In this document: in pieces, positions 54,301 through 61,747 of the stretch
How positions within the stretch are numbered: position 1 is the stretch's first letter
Layout of the letters: each line of letters starts with the position of its first letter
Assembly (NCBI RefSeq): GCF_002217355.1
Contig: NZ_MUHA01000025.1
Span: forward strand, 66,342-130,341
Length of the DNA: 64,000 nt
Reading direction: 5' to 3'
Source of the DNA: Flavobacterium oncorhynchi
Lineage (GTDB): Bacteria; Bacteroidota; Bacteroidia; Flavobacteriales; Flavobacteriaceae
Made by a program: the position numbers and the translations under genes
Notes under the pieces: model-generated
What the model saw: the letters and a program-made list of their open reading frames with translations, nothing else
The model's database searches: none
What the model was told of the DNA's origin: nothing

Positions 54301-54881
54301 AGGCCGAAACGGGTTACATTAAATTAAACTGGAAAGCCGAAGAAGTTAAAAAAGAAATGGCGTCAATAAACATTCAAAACAAATCTAAAGTCCCAGGATT
54401 TGGAGGTGTTTACTGGCAATATTTTGAAGATTTGGATAAAATTAAAGACAATTCAGGATCTGTTCTATCAGTTTCGAAAGAATTGTATTTAAAGAAAAAC
54501 ACCTTAAAAGGAGATCAATTAGAAAAAATCACTTCAAAAGATCCTTTAAAAGTTGGCGACTTAGTTACCGTTCGATTAATCATTACTTCAAAGGAAGACA
54601 CAGAATATATTCACTTAAAAGATATGCGTGCTTCTTGCTTTGAGCCTGTAAATGTACTTTCTAAATATCAGTACAAAGATCGCTTAGGATATTACACAAG
54701 TACAAAAGATGCTGCAACACATTTCTTCTTTGATCAAATCAACAAAGGAACTTATGTTGTAGAATATGATATTCGCGTAAATAACAGCGGAGAATTCTCA
54801 AACGGAATTACAACAATTCAAAGTATGTATGCACCAGAATTTGCAAGCCATACCAAAGGAATTCGCGTAAAAGTTCAATAA
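48393..54881 (+). CDS. Alpha-2-macroglobulin-family protein with inserted SusC-type regulatory and TonB-plug domains
   Basis: The 2162-residue protein has a signal peptide (SGLFAQ, residue 18) with no lipobox. An N-terminal helical region of about 350 residues is followed by macroglobulin domains, with MG2 DRAIYRPGQTIFYKG near 564-578 and FRVEEYKRPKFEI. The bait-region domain ends near 1170. Residues 1182-1252 are a carboxypeptidase-regulatory domain (ISGVVKDLSNLSLPGVSIAV) and about 1253-1373 a TonB-box and plug (SEVVVVGYGTQKKK; GVVIVTT). The A2M domain resumes at about 1388 (LSETAFFFPNLRTDSKGK). The thioester motif CAEQ is at 1616-1619, followed by the alpha-helical thioester domain and a C-terminal receptor-like domain. 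Macroglobulins trap proteases through bait cleavage and thioester bonding. The inserted module is normally found in SusC transporters, but no barrel is present. A terminator follows. Confidence 0.93.
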   Translation: MKNILFVFLLISSGLFAQQNDKKWDKVIAYENEGKIKSANEIVLKIYNKAISDQDEAEIIKCFFYQSKYLQVIDENAQTKILNNLKIDINHVSISSKAILNLVYAKCLTDYYARNEYQIKKRTNIATLNEDFLTWTEKNFTDQIKSSLQQTLGSESILKSTSLTKYESIFDYSTLEKFKTQNLYEYLLKENITLHSQKVRQWEIKKKEFDSYKKQLLGKSSDFLALNLDFVTNENLRSLLNLYQKQEKSNPNIDNQLERLLYCKTNLVDSIEDYTRALITLQKSINDETSIQKIQLIRAILLSQQASKGTHPDYNIKATVVLDSILNKNNNTNAYQSAIQQKQFITSKSITAELKKNSYSDENTRAFIQYKNVDHLKVSFYKITQNRINEFRNSPLDKDSLVNVIIEKQKAIKSSDYQLINKKDFFQYSTEVLLPQLKTGNYLVYFESDSDSKETKAFAYETITISNIGLLASQKDKTESFQVLDRKTGKPLENVSIKLLNQTIKTDKNGFASHDKENNNYNYEPLLLTTENDTILIVKNYIRYNHDYIKDFEYRGKGKVEFYLDRAIYRPGQTIFYKGIAIQKKQNKTNVAAKTSFQISIRNANYETLKEFQITTNEFGSFSGEFVLPKTGLTGTYSIISREPAEAEKDIVYNKAKEEHPFWDNVDFDNSEISFRVEEYKRPKFEILFEPKKKTFQINQTIKVDGTAKAFAGSSISDAKVTYTVTRYTSYFRNYYGQEENEVVATGETKTDASGKFVIDFIALPSKNAIKEQLPVFNYVVKSSVTDINGETHEAQTTVKVGYHDLMLNLIAPNRIETKTKNEVEIWSTNLNGEFLTAKGEIKIYFVSPFSNKFKARIFPIPDIESISDQEFEKLFPYENNQKPISKETETLIYSKNIDSSKDKKLVLDFISNYKSGNYRIVFSAKDSFNNVIETSKDIVLFQSTDKLNPGTLITANQINDDAKKDGFALIKLTSIVPELYITVSGNYESKMFFQKIYHLENHEVTIKVPVKNEFDKSLKIGFESVFENENFSNEIEVALKIKEPKLDFNVETFRSKIQPGSSENWSFKLNAINTKSEAEVLASMYDSSLDQFTKRDWETLGFYDYNYNVVNSKSPLGFEKTYINVRNLNSISNRLNFKTETTKLMWFGFDFNNKTSNTYLQREYQKQINKKYKKPINAKNISGVVKDLSNLSLPGVSIAVKGTPRSTTTDYDGFYEIEAAPNEELVFTYIGFKEQLIKVSKNKIIDITLTPEESSLSEVVVVGYGTQKKKSSLGYSTKSVATESVQVEEDNNVYNTAGIEDSLETRVAGIKIRGTGSITGKNPIYVVDGQIVADIDNINPKDILSIDVLKDEKATALYGNKGANGVVIVTTKAALEALTQVKARKNLSETAFFFPNLRTDSKGKVSFNFTSPEALTAWKLRLMAHNKNVVTGYLEKSVVTQKELMVLPNFPRFFREKDTIVISAKISNITDQAKTGIAILQFFDATTMQPIDSKMLNTKNVKNFTIEPFGNTTATWTISIPEGLQGVQYKILAKSANFSDGEENILPVLTNNMLVTESIPIWVRENSIKEYKFENLKNNNSTTLKNHQFTLEYTSNPTWIAIQSLPYLMEYEHECAEQTFARFYANALASEIISNNPKVAAVFENWRKNRTPTSKLEENEELKSTLLAETPWLNDAQTEDQKKKNLALLFDLEKMKTSQETIFEKLKQKQKASGGFSWFDGSEESEYITRHILAGLGHLSKLTKTSDINNKTDQIAKTGIPFLDTKFLDYYKNRIKDLKPSEKLILPNPYSDLHYLYTRSFYLEKYPLSDTLKKAVKLYLETAKNDWLNYSIYEKGLTALTLNRFGEKETAKKIIESLKETASNNEDWGMYWIANKSGWYWYQAPIETQALLIEAFAEVNNDKKSVDAMKVWLLKNKQTKNWPTTKSTTEAVYALLTQGTDWLSVKDNTVIKLGDEKIVTKKLAENEKEAETGYIKLNWKAEEVKKEMASINIQNKSKVPGFGGVYWQYFEDLDKIKDNSGSVLSVSKELYLKKNTLKGDQLEKITSKDPLKVGDLVTVRLIITSKEDTEYIHLKDMRASCFEPVNVLSKYQYKDRLGYYTSTKDAATHFFFDQINKGTYVVEYDIRVNNSGEFSNGITTIQSMYAPEFASHTKGIRVKVQ

Positions 54882-54897
54882 GTATTCGAACTAAATG

Positions 54898-54973
54898 AAG
54901 TTTGTCAGTCTGAGCGAAGTCGAAGACCCGTTCCAATTGGCTAGCCTTCGACTTCGCTCAGGATGACAAACTT
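54898..54973. repeat. 28-bp imperfect inverted repeat, GAGCG-AGTCGA family
   Basis: Arms 54898-54925 and 54946-54973 match at 26 of 28 positions around a 20-base spacer. The core TGAGCGAAGTCGAAG resembles a dispersed Flavobacterium repeat I recall, and a related core lies inside purK at 62374-62397. It is just upstream of a separate terminator. Confidence 0.8.
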
Positions 54974-54982
54974 TTAAAATAA

Positions 54983-55020
54983 AAACCCGATAGCTTTAAA
55001 AACTATCGGGTTTATTTTTT
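54983..55020. terminator. Bidirectional terminator between the macroglobulin and S46 peptidase genes
   Basis: An 11-bp perfect stem (54983-54993 with 55003-55013) with a 9-base loop has A-runs to the left and T-runs to the right, between two convergent genes. Confidence 0.88.
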
Positions 55021-55035
55021 ACAACTAAATTGAGA

Positions 55036-57180
55036 TTATTTCACAATCGTCAATTCGTCAATAATGTTTTTAGCTCCAGCGTATTTATCAATAATCCAAA
55101 GTACATAACGAATATCAACATTGATAGTTCTTTGTAATTTCGAATCGAAAATAACATCTCCAGCCATAGCTTCAATGTTTCCGTCAAAAGCAATCCCAAT
55201 TAATTCACCTTTTCCGTTAAGAACTGGCGAACCAGAGTTTCCTCCTGTAATATCATTATCCGTCAAAAAGTTTACTGGCATATAACCTGCTTTATCAGCA
55301 TATTGCCCAAAATCTTTTTTCTTATTTAACTCTAACAAACGAGCTGGTAAATCAAATTCTTGATCTCCTGCTTTGTACTTTTTCACCATACTTTCCATTG
55401 TAGTATAGTTGTTGATTTTAGCATCGTTACGAGGATCTGCAGGTAAAGCACGAACTTTTCCGTAAGTCAATCTCAAAGTAGAGTTTGCATCAGGATATTG
55501 AATCGCATTTAATTTTGATTCTCTTAGACCTTCTACTAATTTACGGAAAGCAATTGCAAAACCATCATCAGCTTTAGCTTGATCGTCTGTTTTAGCACGG
55601 TATTTAGTCAATAAATCATTAGAGATGATATACAAAGGATCATGTACAATTGCTAATGGTTTTGGATTAGCCATAAATGCCAATACTTTCTCTTTAGTAG
55701 TAAAATAACTGATTTCAGTTGCTTTTGCAACATCATTAGTAAAGTCTCCGTTATTTTCAGATTTCATTTTAGCGATTTGCGGAGCTAAACCATATCCAAC
55801 AGCTTTAGAAGAATATAAATTCAATTGAGCTGTTAACACATCTTTCTCTAATGGAGCATAAAATTCGCCATAGATATTATCAATCATTGCGTTTATCTTA
55901 GGAAGCATTTCTGCTTTTTTCGCATCATTTTCATTATAATATGCAATTAAAGCATTTCCTAAATTAGCTGGTCCAGTTGCATAACTTGATGTACGCAAAA
56001 GTTGTGTAAGATAATTATCATGAGTCGCTTTTAAATTCGTTTCTCTGTAGTAATCATTGATAGTAGGAATTACGTTTTCATACTTTTCTTTGTTAGCAGG
56101 TTTTGTTGCCCACTCATAGAACTTATCTTCCTGTTCTGTTTTTGTTGCTACTGTTCCCGCTTTTGTTAAAGCATCAATCATACCTTGACGGTTTTTCCAA
56201 TAGTTGGCAGTAGAAGCATATTTAGACGCATATTGCAAACGAACTGTTGCATCTTTGTCCATATATTTTTTCATTACATCCATTCCAGTTTTAGCACCTT
56301 CAACCCATGCAGGATAAGCAAACTTGATATTTTGCTCGATTCCGCCAGCCGGCATCCAACGGTTTGTACGTCCAGGATAACCTAAAATCATAGCAAAATC
56401 ATCCTCTTTTACACCTTTAATACTTACAGGTAAGTAATGTTTTGGCTGTAATGGCACATTGTCTTTAGAATATGCAGCAGGATTTCCGTTTTTATCAGCG
56501 TAAACTCTAAACATAGAGAAATCTCCTGTTTGACGAGGCCATTCCCAGTTGTCTGTATCTCCACCAAATTTACCAACACTTTCTGGCGGTGTACCAACTA
56601 AACGAACATCTGTATAATCTTGGTAAACGAAATAATAATATTCATTTCCTTGAAAGAAAGGACGAACAGAAACAGTATATTTTCCACCTTCGTTATTTTC
56701 CTTTTCAATTAAAGCGATTTCTTGCTGAATAATTTTGTTTCTTTCAGCCTCAGTCATTTGATCATTTACTTTTGACAAAATCCTTTTTGAAACATCGTCC
56801 ATACGAACAAAGAAACGAACGTACAATGATTTTGGTTTCAATTCGGCACTTCTTTGCTTTGCCCAAAATCCATTTTTCAAATGATTTTGTTCTGCAGTCG
56901 AAAGTTCTGCAATCGCACTATATCCACAGTGGTGATTAGTAAGTACCAAACCGCTGTTTGAAACGATTTCAGCTGTACAACCTCCATTAAATTGTACAAT
57001 AGCATCTTTTAAACTATGGTGATTAATGCTGTAAATTTCTTCGGCTGTTAATTGCAAGCCCATTTTTTCCATATCTCTATGGTTCAATCTTTCGATAAAC
57101 ATCAAAAACCACATTCCCTCATCAGCTCTTACAGGAAAAGCCATTAGGCACATGGTCAAGAATAAAACTACTTTTTTCAT
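55036..57180 (-). CDS. S46-family dipeptidyl peptidase (Dpp7-type)
   Basis: The 714-residue secreted serine peptidase has a signal peptide ending near VRA-DEGMW. The His of the triad is in LTNHHCGY and the catalytic Ser in the GNSGSP motif of ITGGNSGSPVLNGKGELIGI. The residue 18 past this Ser is Gly (AFDGN); as I recall, Dpp11 enzymes with Asp/Glu specificity have Arg there, so Dpp7-like preference for non-acidic residues is inferred. Such enzymes release dipeptides in the periplasm for amino-acid use. It is downstream of obgE but separated by a terminator. Confidence 0.95.
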   Translation of the reverse strand: MKKVVLFLTMCLMAFPVRADEGMWFLMFIERLNHRDMEKMGLQLTAEEIYSINHHSLKDAIVQFNGGCTAEIVSNSGLVLTNHHCGYSAIAELSTAEQNHLKNGFWAKQRSAELKPKSLYVRFFVRMDDVSKRILSKVNDQMTEAERNKIIQQEIALIEKENNEGGKYTVSVRPFFQGNEYYYFVYQDYTDVRLVGTPPESVGKFGGDTDNWEWPRQTGDFSMFRVYADKNGNPAAYSKDNVPLQPKHYLPVSIKGVKEDDFAMILGYPGRTNRWMPAGGIEQNIKFAYPAWVEGAKTGMDVMKKYMDKDATVRLQYASKYASTANYWKNRQGMIDALTKAGTVATKTEQEDKFYEWATKPANKEKYENVIPTINDYYRETNLKATHDNYLTQLLRTSSYATGPANLGNALIAYYNENDAKKAEMLPKINAMIDNIYGEFYAPLEKDVLTAQLNLYSSKAVGYGLAPQIAKMKSENNGDFTNDVAKATEISYFTTKEKVLAFMANPKPLAIVHDPLYIISNDLLTKYRAKTDDQAKADDGFAIAFRKLVEGLRESKLNAIQYPDANSTLRLTYGKVRALPADPRNDAKINNYTTMESMVKKYKAGDQEFDLPARLLELNKKKDFGQYADKAGYMPVNFLTDNDITGGNSGSPVLNGKGELIGIAFDGNIEAMAGDVIFDSKLQRTINVDIRYVLWIIDKYAGAKNIIDELTIVK

Positions 57181-57303
57181 GTTATTTTGTTTAAGTTCTG
57201 CGAATATAATTCATTTCGACAATTATTTCATCTTAAAGAATATCAAAATTGAACATGACATCAATTTTATACTCATTTATTACGAATTTAACATTATAAA
57301 AAC

Positions 57304-57335
57304 AAAAAGGCATTCTATTTCTAGAATGCCTTTTT
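57304..57335 (-). terminator. Terminator of obgE
   Basis: A 14-bp perfect stem (57304-57317 with 57322-57335) with a 4-base loop lies 21 bases past the obgE stop. The stem ends in A/T runs that can act as a terminator on either strand. Confidence 0.88.
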
Positions 57336-57355
57336 TATTATTTTAAGAATATAAA

Positions 57356-58357
57356 TTATTCATTAAGCATTTTCCAAAGTTTATCCTTCAAATCAGTTAA
57401 ACCTTGTTGTGCAACAGATGAAATAAACATATAAGGAACGTCTTTAAAAGACACATCCAATTCTGCTTTCAATTCAGCCTTAAGTTCATCATCCAGCATA
57501 TCACATTTTGAAATTACTAAAAGACGTTCTTTGTCTAACATTTCAGGATTGTATTTTGTTAATTCATTTACCAAAATATCGTATTCCGCTTTAATGTCTG
57601 GTGTATCAACTGGAACTAAAAACAGCAATGTCGAATTACGCTCAATGTGACGCAGGAAATAATGTCCAAGACCTTTACCTTCTGCTGCACCTTCAATAAT
57701 TCCAGGAATATCTGCAATTACAAAAGATTGAAAATCTCTGTAAGCCACAATTCCCAAATTCGGTTTTAAAGTTGTAAAAGGGTAATCGGCAATTTTTGGT
57801 TTAGCCGAAGTCAAAACTGACAACAATGTTGATTTTCCAGCATTAGGAAAACCAACTAAACCAACATCAGCCAAAACTTTAAGTTCCAAAATAACATCCA
57901 TCTCAACACCTGGTAAACCCGGTTGAGCATATCTTGGCGTTTGATTTGTAGAACTTCTAAAATGCCAGTTTCCTAAACCTCCTTTACCTCCTTTAGAAAG
58001 AATTCTTTTTTCTCCATGTTCAGTAACTTCAAAAAGAGTCTCTCCAGTTTCTTTGTCTTTTACAACAGTTCCTAACGGCACTTCGATAAATTTATCCTCA
58101 CCATCTGCTCCGGTACTGCGATCTCCTCCACCGTCTCCACCATGTCCAGCTTTAATATGACGCGCAAACTTTAAATGAAAAAGTGTCCAAAGACCTTTAT
58201 TTCCAACTAAATATACGTGTCCACCACGCCCTCCATCACCACCGTCAGGACCACCTTTTTCAATAAATTTCTCTCTATGTAAATGCGTAGATCCCTTTCC
58301 TCCCTTTCCGGAAGAAACATATATCTTAACGTAATCTACAAAATTTCCTTCTGTCAT
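57356..58357 (-). CDS. obgE: GTPase ObgE/CgtA
   Basis: This essential GTPase functions in 50S assembly and stress control. The 333-residue protein has the glycine-rich Obg domain (KGGPDGGDGGRGGHVYLVGN) and a G domain with G1 GFPNAGKSTLL, G2 region DYPFTTLKPNLG, G3 DIPGIIEGA and G4 SKCD. It lacks the extra C-terminal OCT domain of some Firmicutes. It lies downstream of a CorC-like gene and, in turn, adk and hpt. Confidence 0.98.
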   Translation of the reverse strand: MTEGNFVDYVKIYVSSGKGGKGSTHLHREKFIEKGGPDGGDGGRGGHVYLVGNKGLWTLFHLKFARHIKAGHGGDGGGDRSTGADGEDKFIEVPLGTVVKDKETGETLFEVTEHGEKRILSKGGKGGLGNWHFRSSTNQTPRYAQPGLPGVEMDVILELKVLADVGLVGFPNAGKSTLLSVLTSAKPKIADYPFTTLKPNLGIVAYRDFQSFVIADIPGIIEGAAEGKGLGHYFLRHIERNSTLLFLVPVDTPDIKAEYDILVNELTKYNPEMLDKERLLVISKCDMLDDELKAELKAELDVSFKDVPYMFISSVAQQGLTDLKDKLWKMLNE

Positions 58358-58384
58358 TTTTTGTTTATTTATGTGTAGTTTCCG

Positions 58385-58402
58385 TCCCGATGGCTATCGG
58401 GA
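58385..58402. repeat. Short CCCGAT palindrome
   Basis: TCCCGAT and ATCGGGA pair around a GGCT loop, just upstream of obgE. Similar TCCCGA palindromes lie at 59859-59876 and 59892-59907, so it belongs to a local repeat family. Confidence 0.65.
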
Positions 58403-58417
58403 TTGAAACAAATTTTC

Positions 58418-59692
58418 CTACTCTTTAAGTGTTTTCACAAGCACTTTATCAATCTTTACTCCATCCATATCGATAACCTCTAAGACAAATTTCTGCCAAA
58501 TCAGTTTCTCACCTTCTTTTGGAATATGAGAGAGTTCCGTCATAATCATCCCGCTTACCGTATTTACTTCGTAATCATTTGTCAACTCATCCAATTCAAA
58601 ATAAGTTAAAAAATCATGCAATGAATAATGTCCGTCAACCAGCCATGAACCATCTTCTCTCTCTATAAGCTGAAACTCATCTTTATAAAACTCTGATGCA
58701 TCACCAACTAAAGCTTCCAAAATATCATTTAAAGTAATCAATCCTTGAAAAACTCCGTATTCATCTGAAACTAAAGCGTAGTGAACTCCCGTCTTTTTAA
58801 AATTTTCTAATGCTTTGTAAGCAGTAGTTTGCTCCATTAAATATGGCGCATCTGTCATTATAGCTCGCAAATCGAAATTATCCTTTTCAATATTGGCAAA
58901 AATATTTTTTAAAGTAACAACTCCAGCAATATCATCATAATTCTCATTGTACACTGGATAAACAGCATGTAAATCCTGAACTACCAACTCTTTAACTTTG
59001 ATTTTATCAGCATTCAAAGGCAGCATATCAACAGATTTTCGGTGTGTCATCAAAGAACTTACTTTTCTGTCTCCAATATGAAAAACACGCTCCACAATAT
59101 CTTGTTCAATCTCCTGAACTTCTCCAACCTCAGTTCCTTCTTTTATAATTGCCTTAATTTCTTCTTCCGTAACTTTTCCGTCAGCTGTTGGTTTTATCTG
59201 TAAAACATTCAATAAAAAATCAGTAGACGTTGTTAAGAGCCAAATAAAAGGTGCCGTGATAATAGAAACTATTTTCATTGGCATTGCAACCATTTTTGCA
59301 ATCGCCTCTGGATAATTTAATCCAATACGTTTTGGCAATAACTCACCCAAAACAAGAGAGAAAAAAGTTAAAACAACAACTACGATTCCAACTGCTATAG
59401 AATGTGCATAAGGTTTTAAAACTTCAAATCCGCTTACAAATACTTCTACATCCATTGTGATTTTATCACCGCTGTAAATACCCGTCAAAATTCCAATTAA
59501 GGTAATTCCGATTTGTACAGTTGATAAAAACTTATTTGGAGAATTAGCCAGATCCAGCGCAATTTTGGCACTATTGTTCCCTTTTTTCGCTGCCGTTTCC
59601 AGTCTGTTTTTTCTAGCCGAAATCAATGCAATTTCTGACATCGAGAAAACTCCGTTTAATAGTATTAGAAAAAATATTATTAGTATTTCCAA
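58418..59692 (-). CDS. CNNM/CorC-type membrane protein (DUF21, two CBS domains, CorC_HlyC domain)
   Basis: The 424-residue protein starts with a DUF21 membrane domain of about four helices (residues 1-185, SEIALISARKNRLE). A CBS pair (near 200-330, SLMTHRKSVDMLPLN; LVSDEYGVFQGLITLNDI) follows, then a CorC_HlyC domain (DGSWLVDGHYSLHDF). Members are often called hemolysin-like, but related proteins are magnesium or cobalt efflux factors; metal handling is the better guess. The gene is separated from adk by a repeat-rich 220-bp spacer. Confidence 0.92.
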   Translation of the reverse strand: MEILIIFFLILLNGVFSMSEIALISARKNRLETAAKKGNNSAKIALDLANSPNKFLSTVQIGITLIGILTGIYSGDKITMDVEVFVSGFEVLKPYAHSIAVGIVVVVLTFFSLVLGELLPKRIGLNYPEAIAKMVAMPMKIVSIITAPFIWLLTTSTDFLLNVLQIKPTADGKVTEEEIKAIIKEGTEVGEVQEIEQDIVERVFHIGDRKVSSLMTHRKSVDMLPLNADKIKVKELVVQDLHAVYPVYNENYDDIAGVVTLKNIFANIEKDNFDLRAIMTDAPYLMEQTTAYKALENFKKTGVHYALVSDEYGVFQGLITLNDILEALVGDASEFYKDEFQLIEREDGSWLVDGHYSLHDFLTYFELDELTNDYEVNTVSGMIMTELSHIPKEGEKLIWQKFVLEVIDMDGVKIDKVLVKTLKE

Positions 59693-59750
59693 TGTTTAGT
59701 AGATTCGTTACTTGTTTGGTTATTTAATTTTTATTGTAATCTTAGTATTC

Positions 59751-59907
59751 TTTTAGCTCGAAGCTAAAAAAACTAATTTTTCCCGCCAGAAAACAATCGA
59801 CTCCCAAAGCGTCGGGAGAAGCTCGTTTTATGAAAAAGAAAAATAGTTTTTTTTAGTGTCCCAATCGCTGTCGGGATAAATCGTCAGCTAGTCCCGAAAT
59901 TTCGGGA
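59751..59907. repeat. Composite palindromic repeat cluster between adk and the CorC-like gene
   Basis: Within 157 bases lie: an 8-bp stem (59751-59758 with 59762-59769); a 19-base imperfect pair (59764-59782 with 59838-59856) enclosing a CTCCC/GGGAG stem (59801-59818); a TCCC/GGGA stem (59859-59876); and the 16-base perfect palindrome TCCCGAAATTTCGGGA (59892-59907), 5 bases past the adk stop. Together they look like a REP-type cluster. The last one could also shield the adk mRNA end. Confidence 0.75.
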
Positions 59908-59912
59908 AGCTT

Positions 59913-60485
59913 CTACAAATTATCTATAACTGACGTTAAGCGCTCTGTAATTTCTTCAATAGTTCCAATACCATTTACGGCGTGAAATTTATTCTGTTCT
60001 TTATAATAACCAATCAATGGAGCCGTTTTTTCATTGTACTCCTGATATCTTACACGAATTTTCTCTTCGTCCTGATCATCTGCTCTTCCGCTTGTTTTTC
60101 CTCTTTCAAGTAAACGTGCTACCAAAATCTCGTCATCAGCCTCTAAAGCAATTGTCGCCGTTACGCTTGAACCAATAGTTGGCAAAAATTTATCTAAAGC
60201 CTCAGCTTGATCAATTGTTCTTGGGTAACCGTCGAACAAAAATCCTGCTGTATTAGGATGTTTGTTTACTTCATCTATTAACATTGCAGTAGTAACTTCG
60301 CAAGGAACCAATTCTCCATTGTCCATAAATACTCTTGCTTTTTTACCTAGGTCTGTATCATTTTTTAAATTAAAACGAAAAATATCTCCAGTCGAAAGAT
60401 GTGTTAAATTGTATTTTTCTTTTAAAAATTCTGCCTGAGTTCCTTTTCCTGCTCCCGGCTTTCCAAATAAAACAATGTTAATCAT
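59913..60485 (-). CDS. adk: Adenylate kinase
   Basis: The enzyme interconverts ATP + AMP and 2 ADP. The 190-residue protein has the P-loop GKPGAGKGTQAEFL (residues 7-20), the AMP-binding region (HLSTGDIFR; GFLFDGYPRTIDQAEAL) and a short LID (GKTSGRADDQDEEKIRVR), so it is the short form without a zinc knuckle. It lies away from the ribosomal operon and follows hpt by 74 bases. Confidence 0.98.
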   Translation of the reverse strand: MINIVLFGKPGAGKGTQAEFLKEKYNLTHLSTGDIFRFNLKNDTDLGKKARVFMDNGELVPCEVTTAMLIDEVNKHPNTAGFLFDGYPRTIDQAEALDKFLPTIGSSVTATIALEADDEILVARLLERGKTSGRADDQDEEKIRVRYQEYNEKTAPLIGYYKEQNKFHAVNGIGTIEEITERLTSVIDNL

Positions 60486-60559
60486 AATACGTGTGAGTTG
60501 TGTGACTTCTTAATTTTCGAAGAAGTTTAAAATGAATATATAGTTGTGTGTCTTTAAAA

Positions 60560-61090
60560 TTATTCTGCTAATTTGTAAACTTCGCCAAGATTTCGTCCTA
60601 AACCATCATAGTCCAATCCGTAACCTACAATAAATTTATTCGGGATTCTGATTCCGATGTAATCAATTTTTATATCTTTTTTATAAGCTTCTGGCTTAAA
60701 GAACAATGTTGCCACTTTAAAGTGTTTTACATTTTGTGCTTTAAACAAATGTTTTAATTCTTCCAGAGTATTTCCTGTATCGATAATATCCTCAATAACA
60801 ACAACACTTCTGCCAGTCAAATCCTGATTGATTCCGATTAATTCTTTAACCGAATTTGTTGTTTCAGTTCCCTCATAAGAGGCCATTTTAATGAACGAAA
60901 CCTCGCAAGGTTTTTTATATTTTTTCAAAAAATCGGCTACGACCATAAAAGCGCCATTCAAAACTCCAATAAAAATTGGAGTATCATCTCCAAAATCATC
61001 TTCTACCTGTGCAGCTAATTTAGTCAAAGCAAAATCAATTTCTTTAGCCGAAATAAACGGAACAAATTGTTTATCGTGAAGTTGTATCAT
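60560..61090 (-). CDS. hpt: Hypoxanthine phosphoribosyltransferase
   Basis: The enzyme salvages hypoxanthine (and often guanine) with PRPP to IMP/GMP. I choose the ATG at 61090 (MIQLHDKQFVPFISAKEIDF), giving 176 residues. An upstream in-frame ATG at 61117 overlaps the -7 box at 61115-61122 and is unlikely. The PRPP-binding motif VVVIEDIIDTGNTLEEL and the flexible-loop MASYEGTETT region are clear. hpt and adk, in this order, are commonly linked in Bacteroidota. Confidence 0.95.
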   Translation of the reverse strand: MIQLHDKQFVPFISAKEIDFALTKLAAQVEDDFGDDTPIFIGVLNGAFMVVADFLKKYKKPCEVSFIKMASYEGTETTNSVKELIGINQDLTGRSVVVIEDIIDTGNTLEELKHLFKAQNVKHFKVATLFFKPEAYKKDIKIDYIGIRIPNKFIVGYGLDYDGLGRNLGEVYKLAE

Positions 61091-61114
61091 TATTTTTAAA
61101 TTTAAAATAATGGA

Positions 61115-61122
61115 CAAAGATA
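61115..61122 (-). promoter_or_regulatory. Putative -7 box of hpt
   Basis: TATCTTTG on the minus strand lies 24 bases before the chosen hpt ATG. The -33 position is poor. Confidence 0.4.
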
Positions 61123-61133
61123 CAGATTTCGAA

Positions 61134-61163
61134 TTTGAGAACCGAAAATTGAGCCTAAATTTG
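61134..61163 (+). promoter_or_regulatory. Promoter of the gene at 61188
   Basis: TTTG (61134-61137), an 18-base spacer and TAAATTTG (61156-61163) match the Bacteroidota consensus. The leader is about 18 bases. It lies back to back with the hpt promoter. Confidence 0.6.
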
Positions 61164-61187
61164 TATTTTTAAATCAAATTCAAAAAA

Positions 61188-61739
61188 ATGCTTTCCGAAC
61201 TGCAAGAAAAACTGGATTATGTTACGGCTCATAGAGAAAATCGCTTAAAGTGCGCTCAGTTCATTCTTGAAAGCCCACAATTTTTTAACGAATTAGTTTC
61301 TATTTGTTTTACGCCCGAAGACAAAAACAATCACAAAGCCTGTTGGATCCTCGAATTTGTATCTTATGAAGAGTTACTTTGGCTGCAGCCTCATCTTGAT
61401 TTTTTCTGTTCAAATTTAAAAGTACTTAAAGATGAAAGTTCCATTCGGCCAATTGCAAAAGTGACACAGCTTTTGGTAAAATCACATTATAAAAAAGATG
61501 AAAACAGCATTCTTATGTCCGAAGAAAATCTTCAGGATTGTATCGAGGCGAGTTTCGACTGGCTTATAAATGATGTAAAAGTGGCTGCAAAAGCATATTC
61601 AATTCGAACTTTATATGTTTTGGGAAATCATTACGATTGGATTCATCCCGAACTTCAAATTATTTTAAACAAAGATTACGGAGATCATTCCGCAGCTTAC
61701 AAAGCCGTCGCTCGAGAAGTTTTGAAAAAAATTGAATAA
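61188..61739 (+). CDS. Conserved helical protein of unknown function
   Basis: The 183-residue protein has no signal peptide or membrane segment and looks entirely alpha-helical, with Trp/Leu-rich repeats (ACWILEFVSYEELLWLQPHL; FDWLINDVKVAAKAYSIRTL) suggestive of HEAT-like helical pairs. I do not recognise a family; relatives in flavobacterial genomes are sometimes labelled adenylosuccinate lyase, which the sequence does not support since no lyase motif is present. It is divergent from hpt and upstream of purK. Confidence 0.75.
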   Translation: MLSELQEKLDYVTAHRENRLKCAQFILESPQFFNELVSICFTPEDKNNHKACWILEFVSYEELLWLQPHLDFFCSNLKVLKDESSIRPIAKVTQLLVKSHYKKDENSILMSEENLQDCIEASFDWLINDVKVAAKAYSIRTLYVLGNHYDWIHPELQIILNKDYGDHSAAYKAVAREVLKKIE

Positions 61740-61747
61740 TATTTTTT

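Noticed and set aside
59892..59907. TCCCGAAATTTCGGGA as a terminator of adk
   Set aside because: The palindrome is perfect, but no T-run follows on the adk strand, so it is listed as a repeat.
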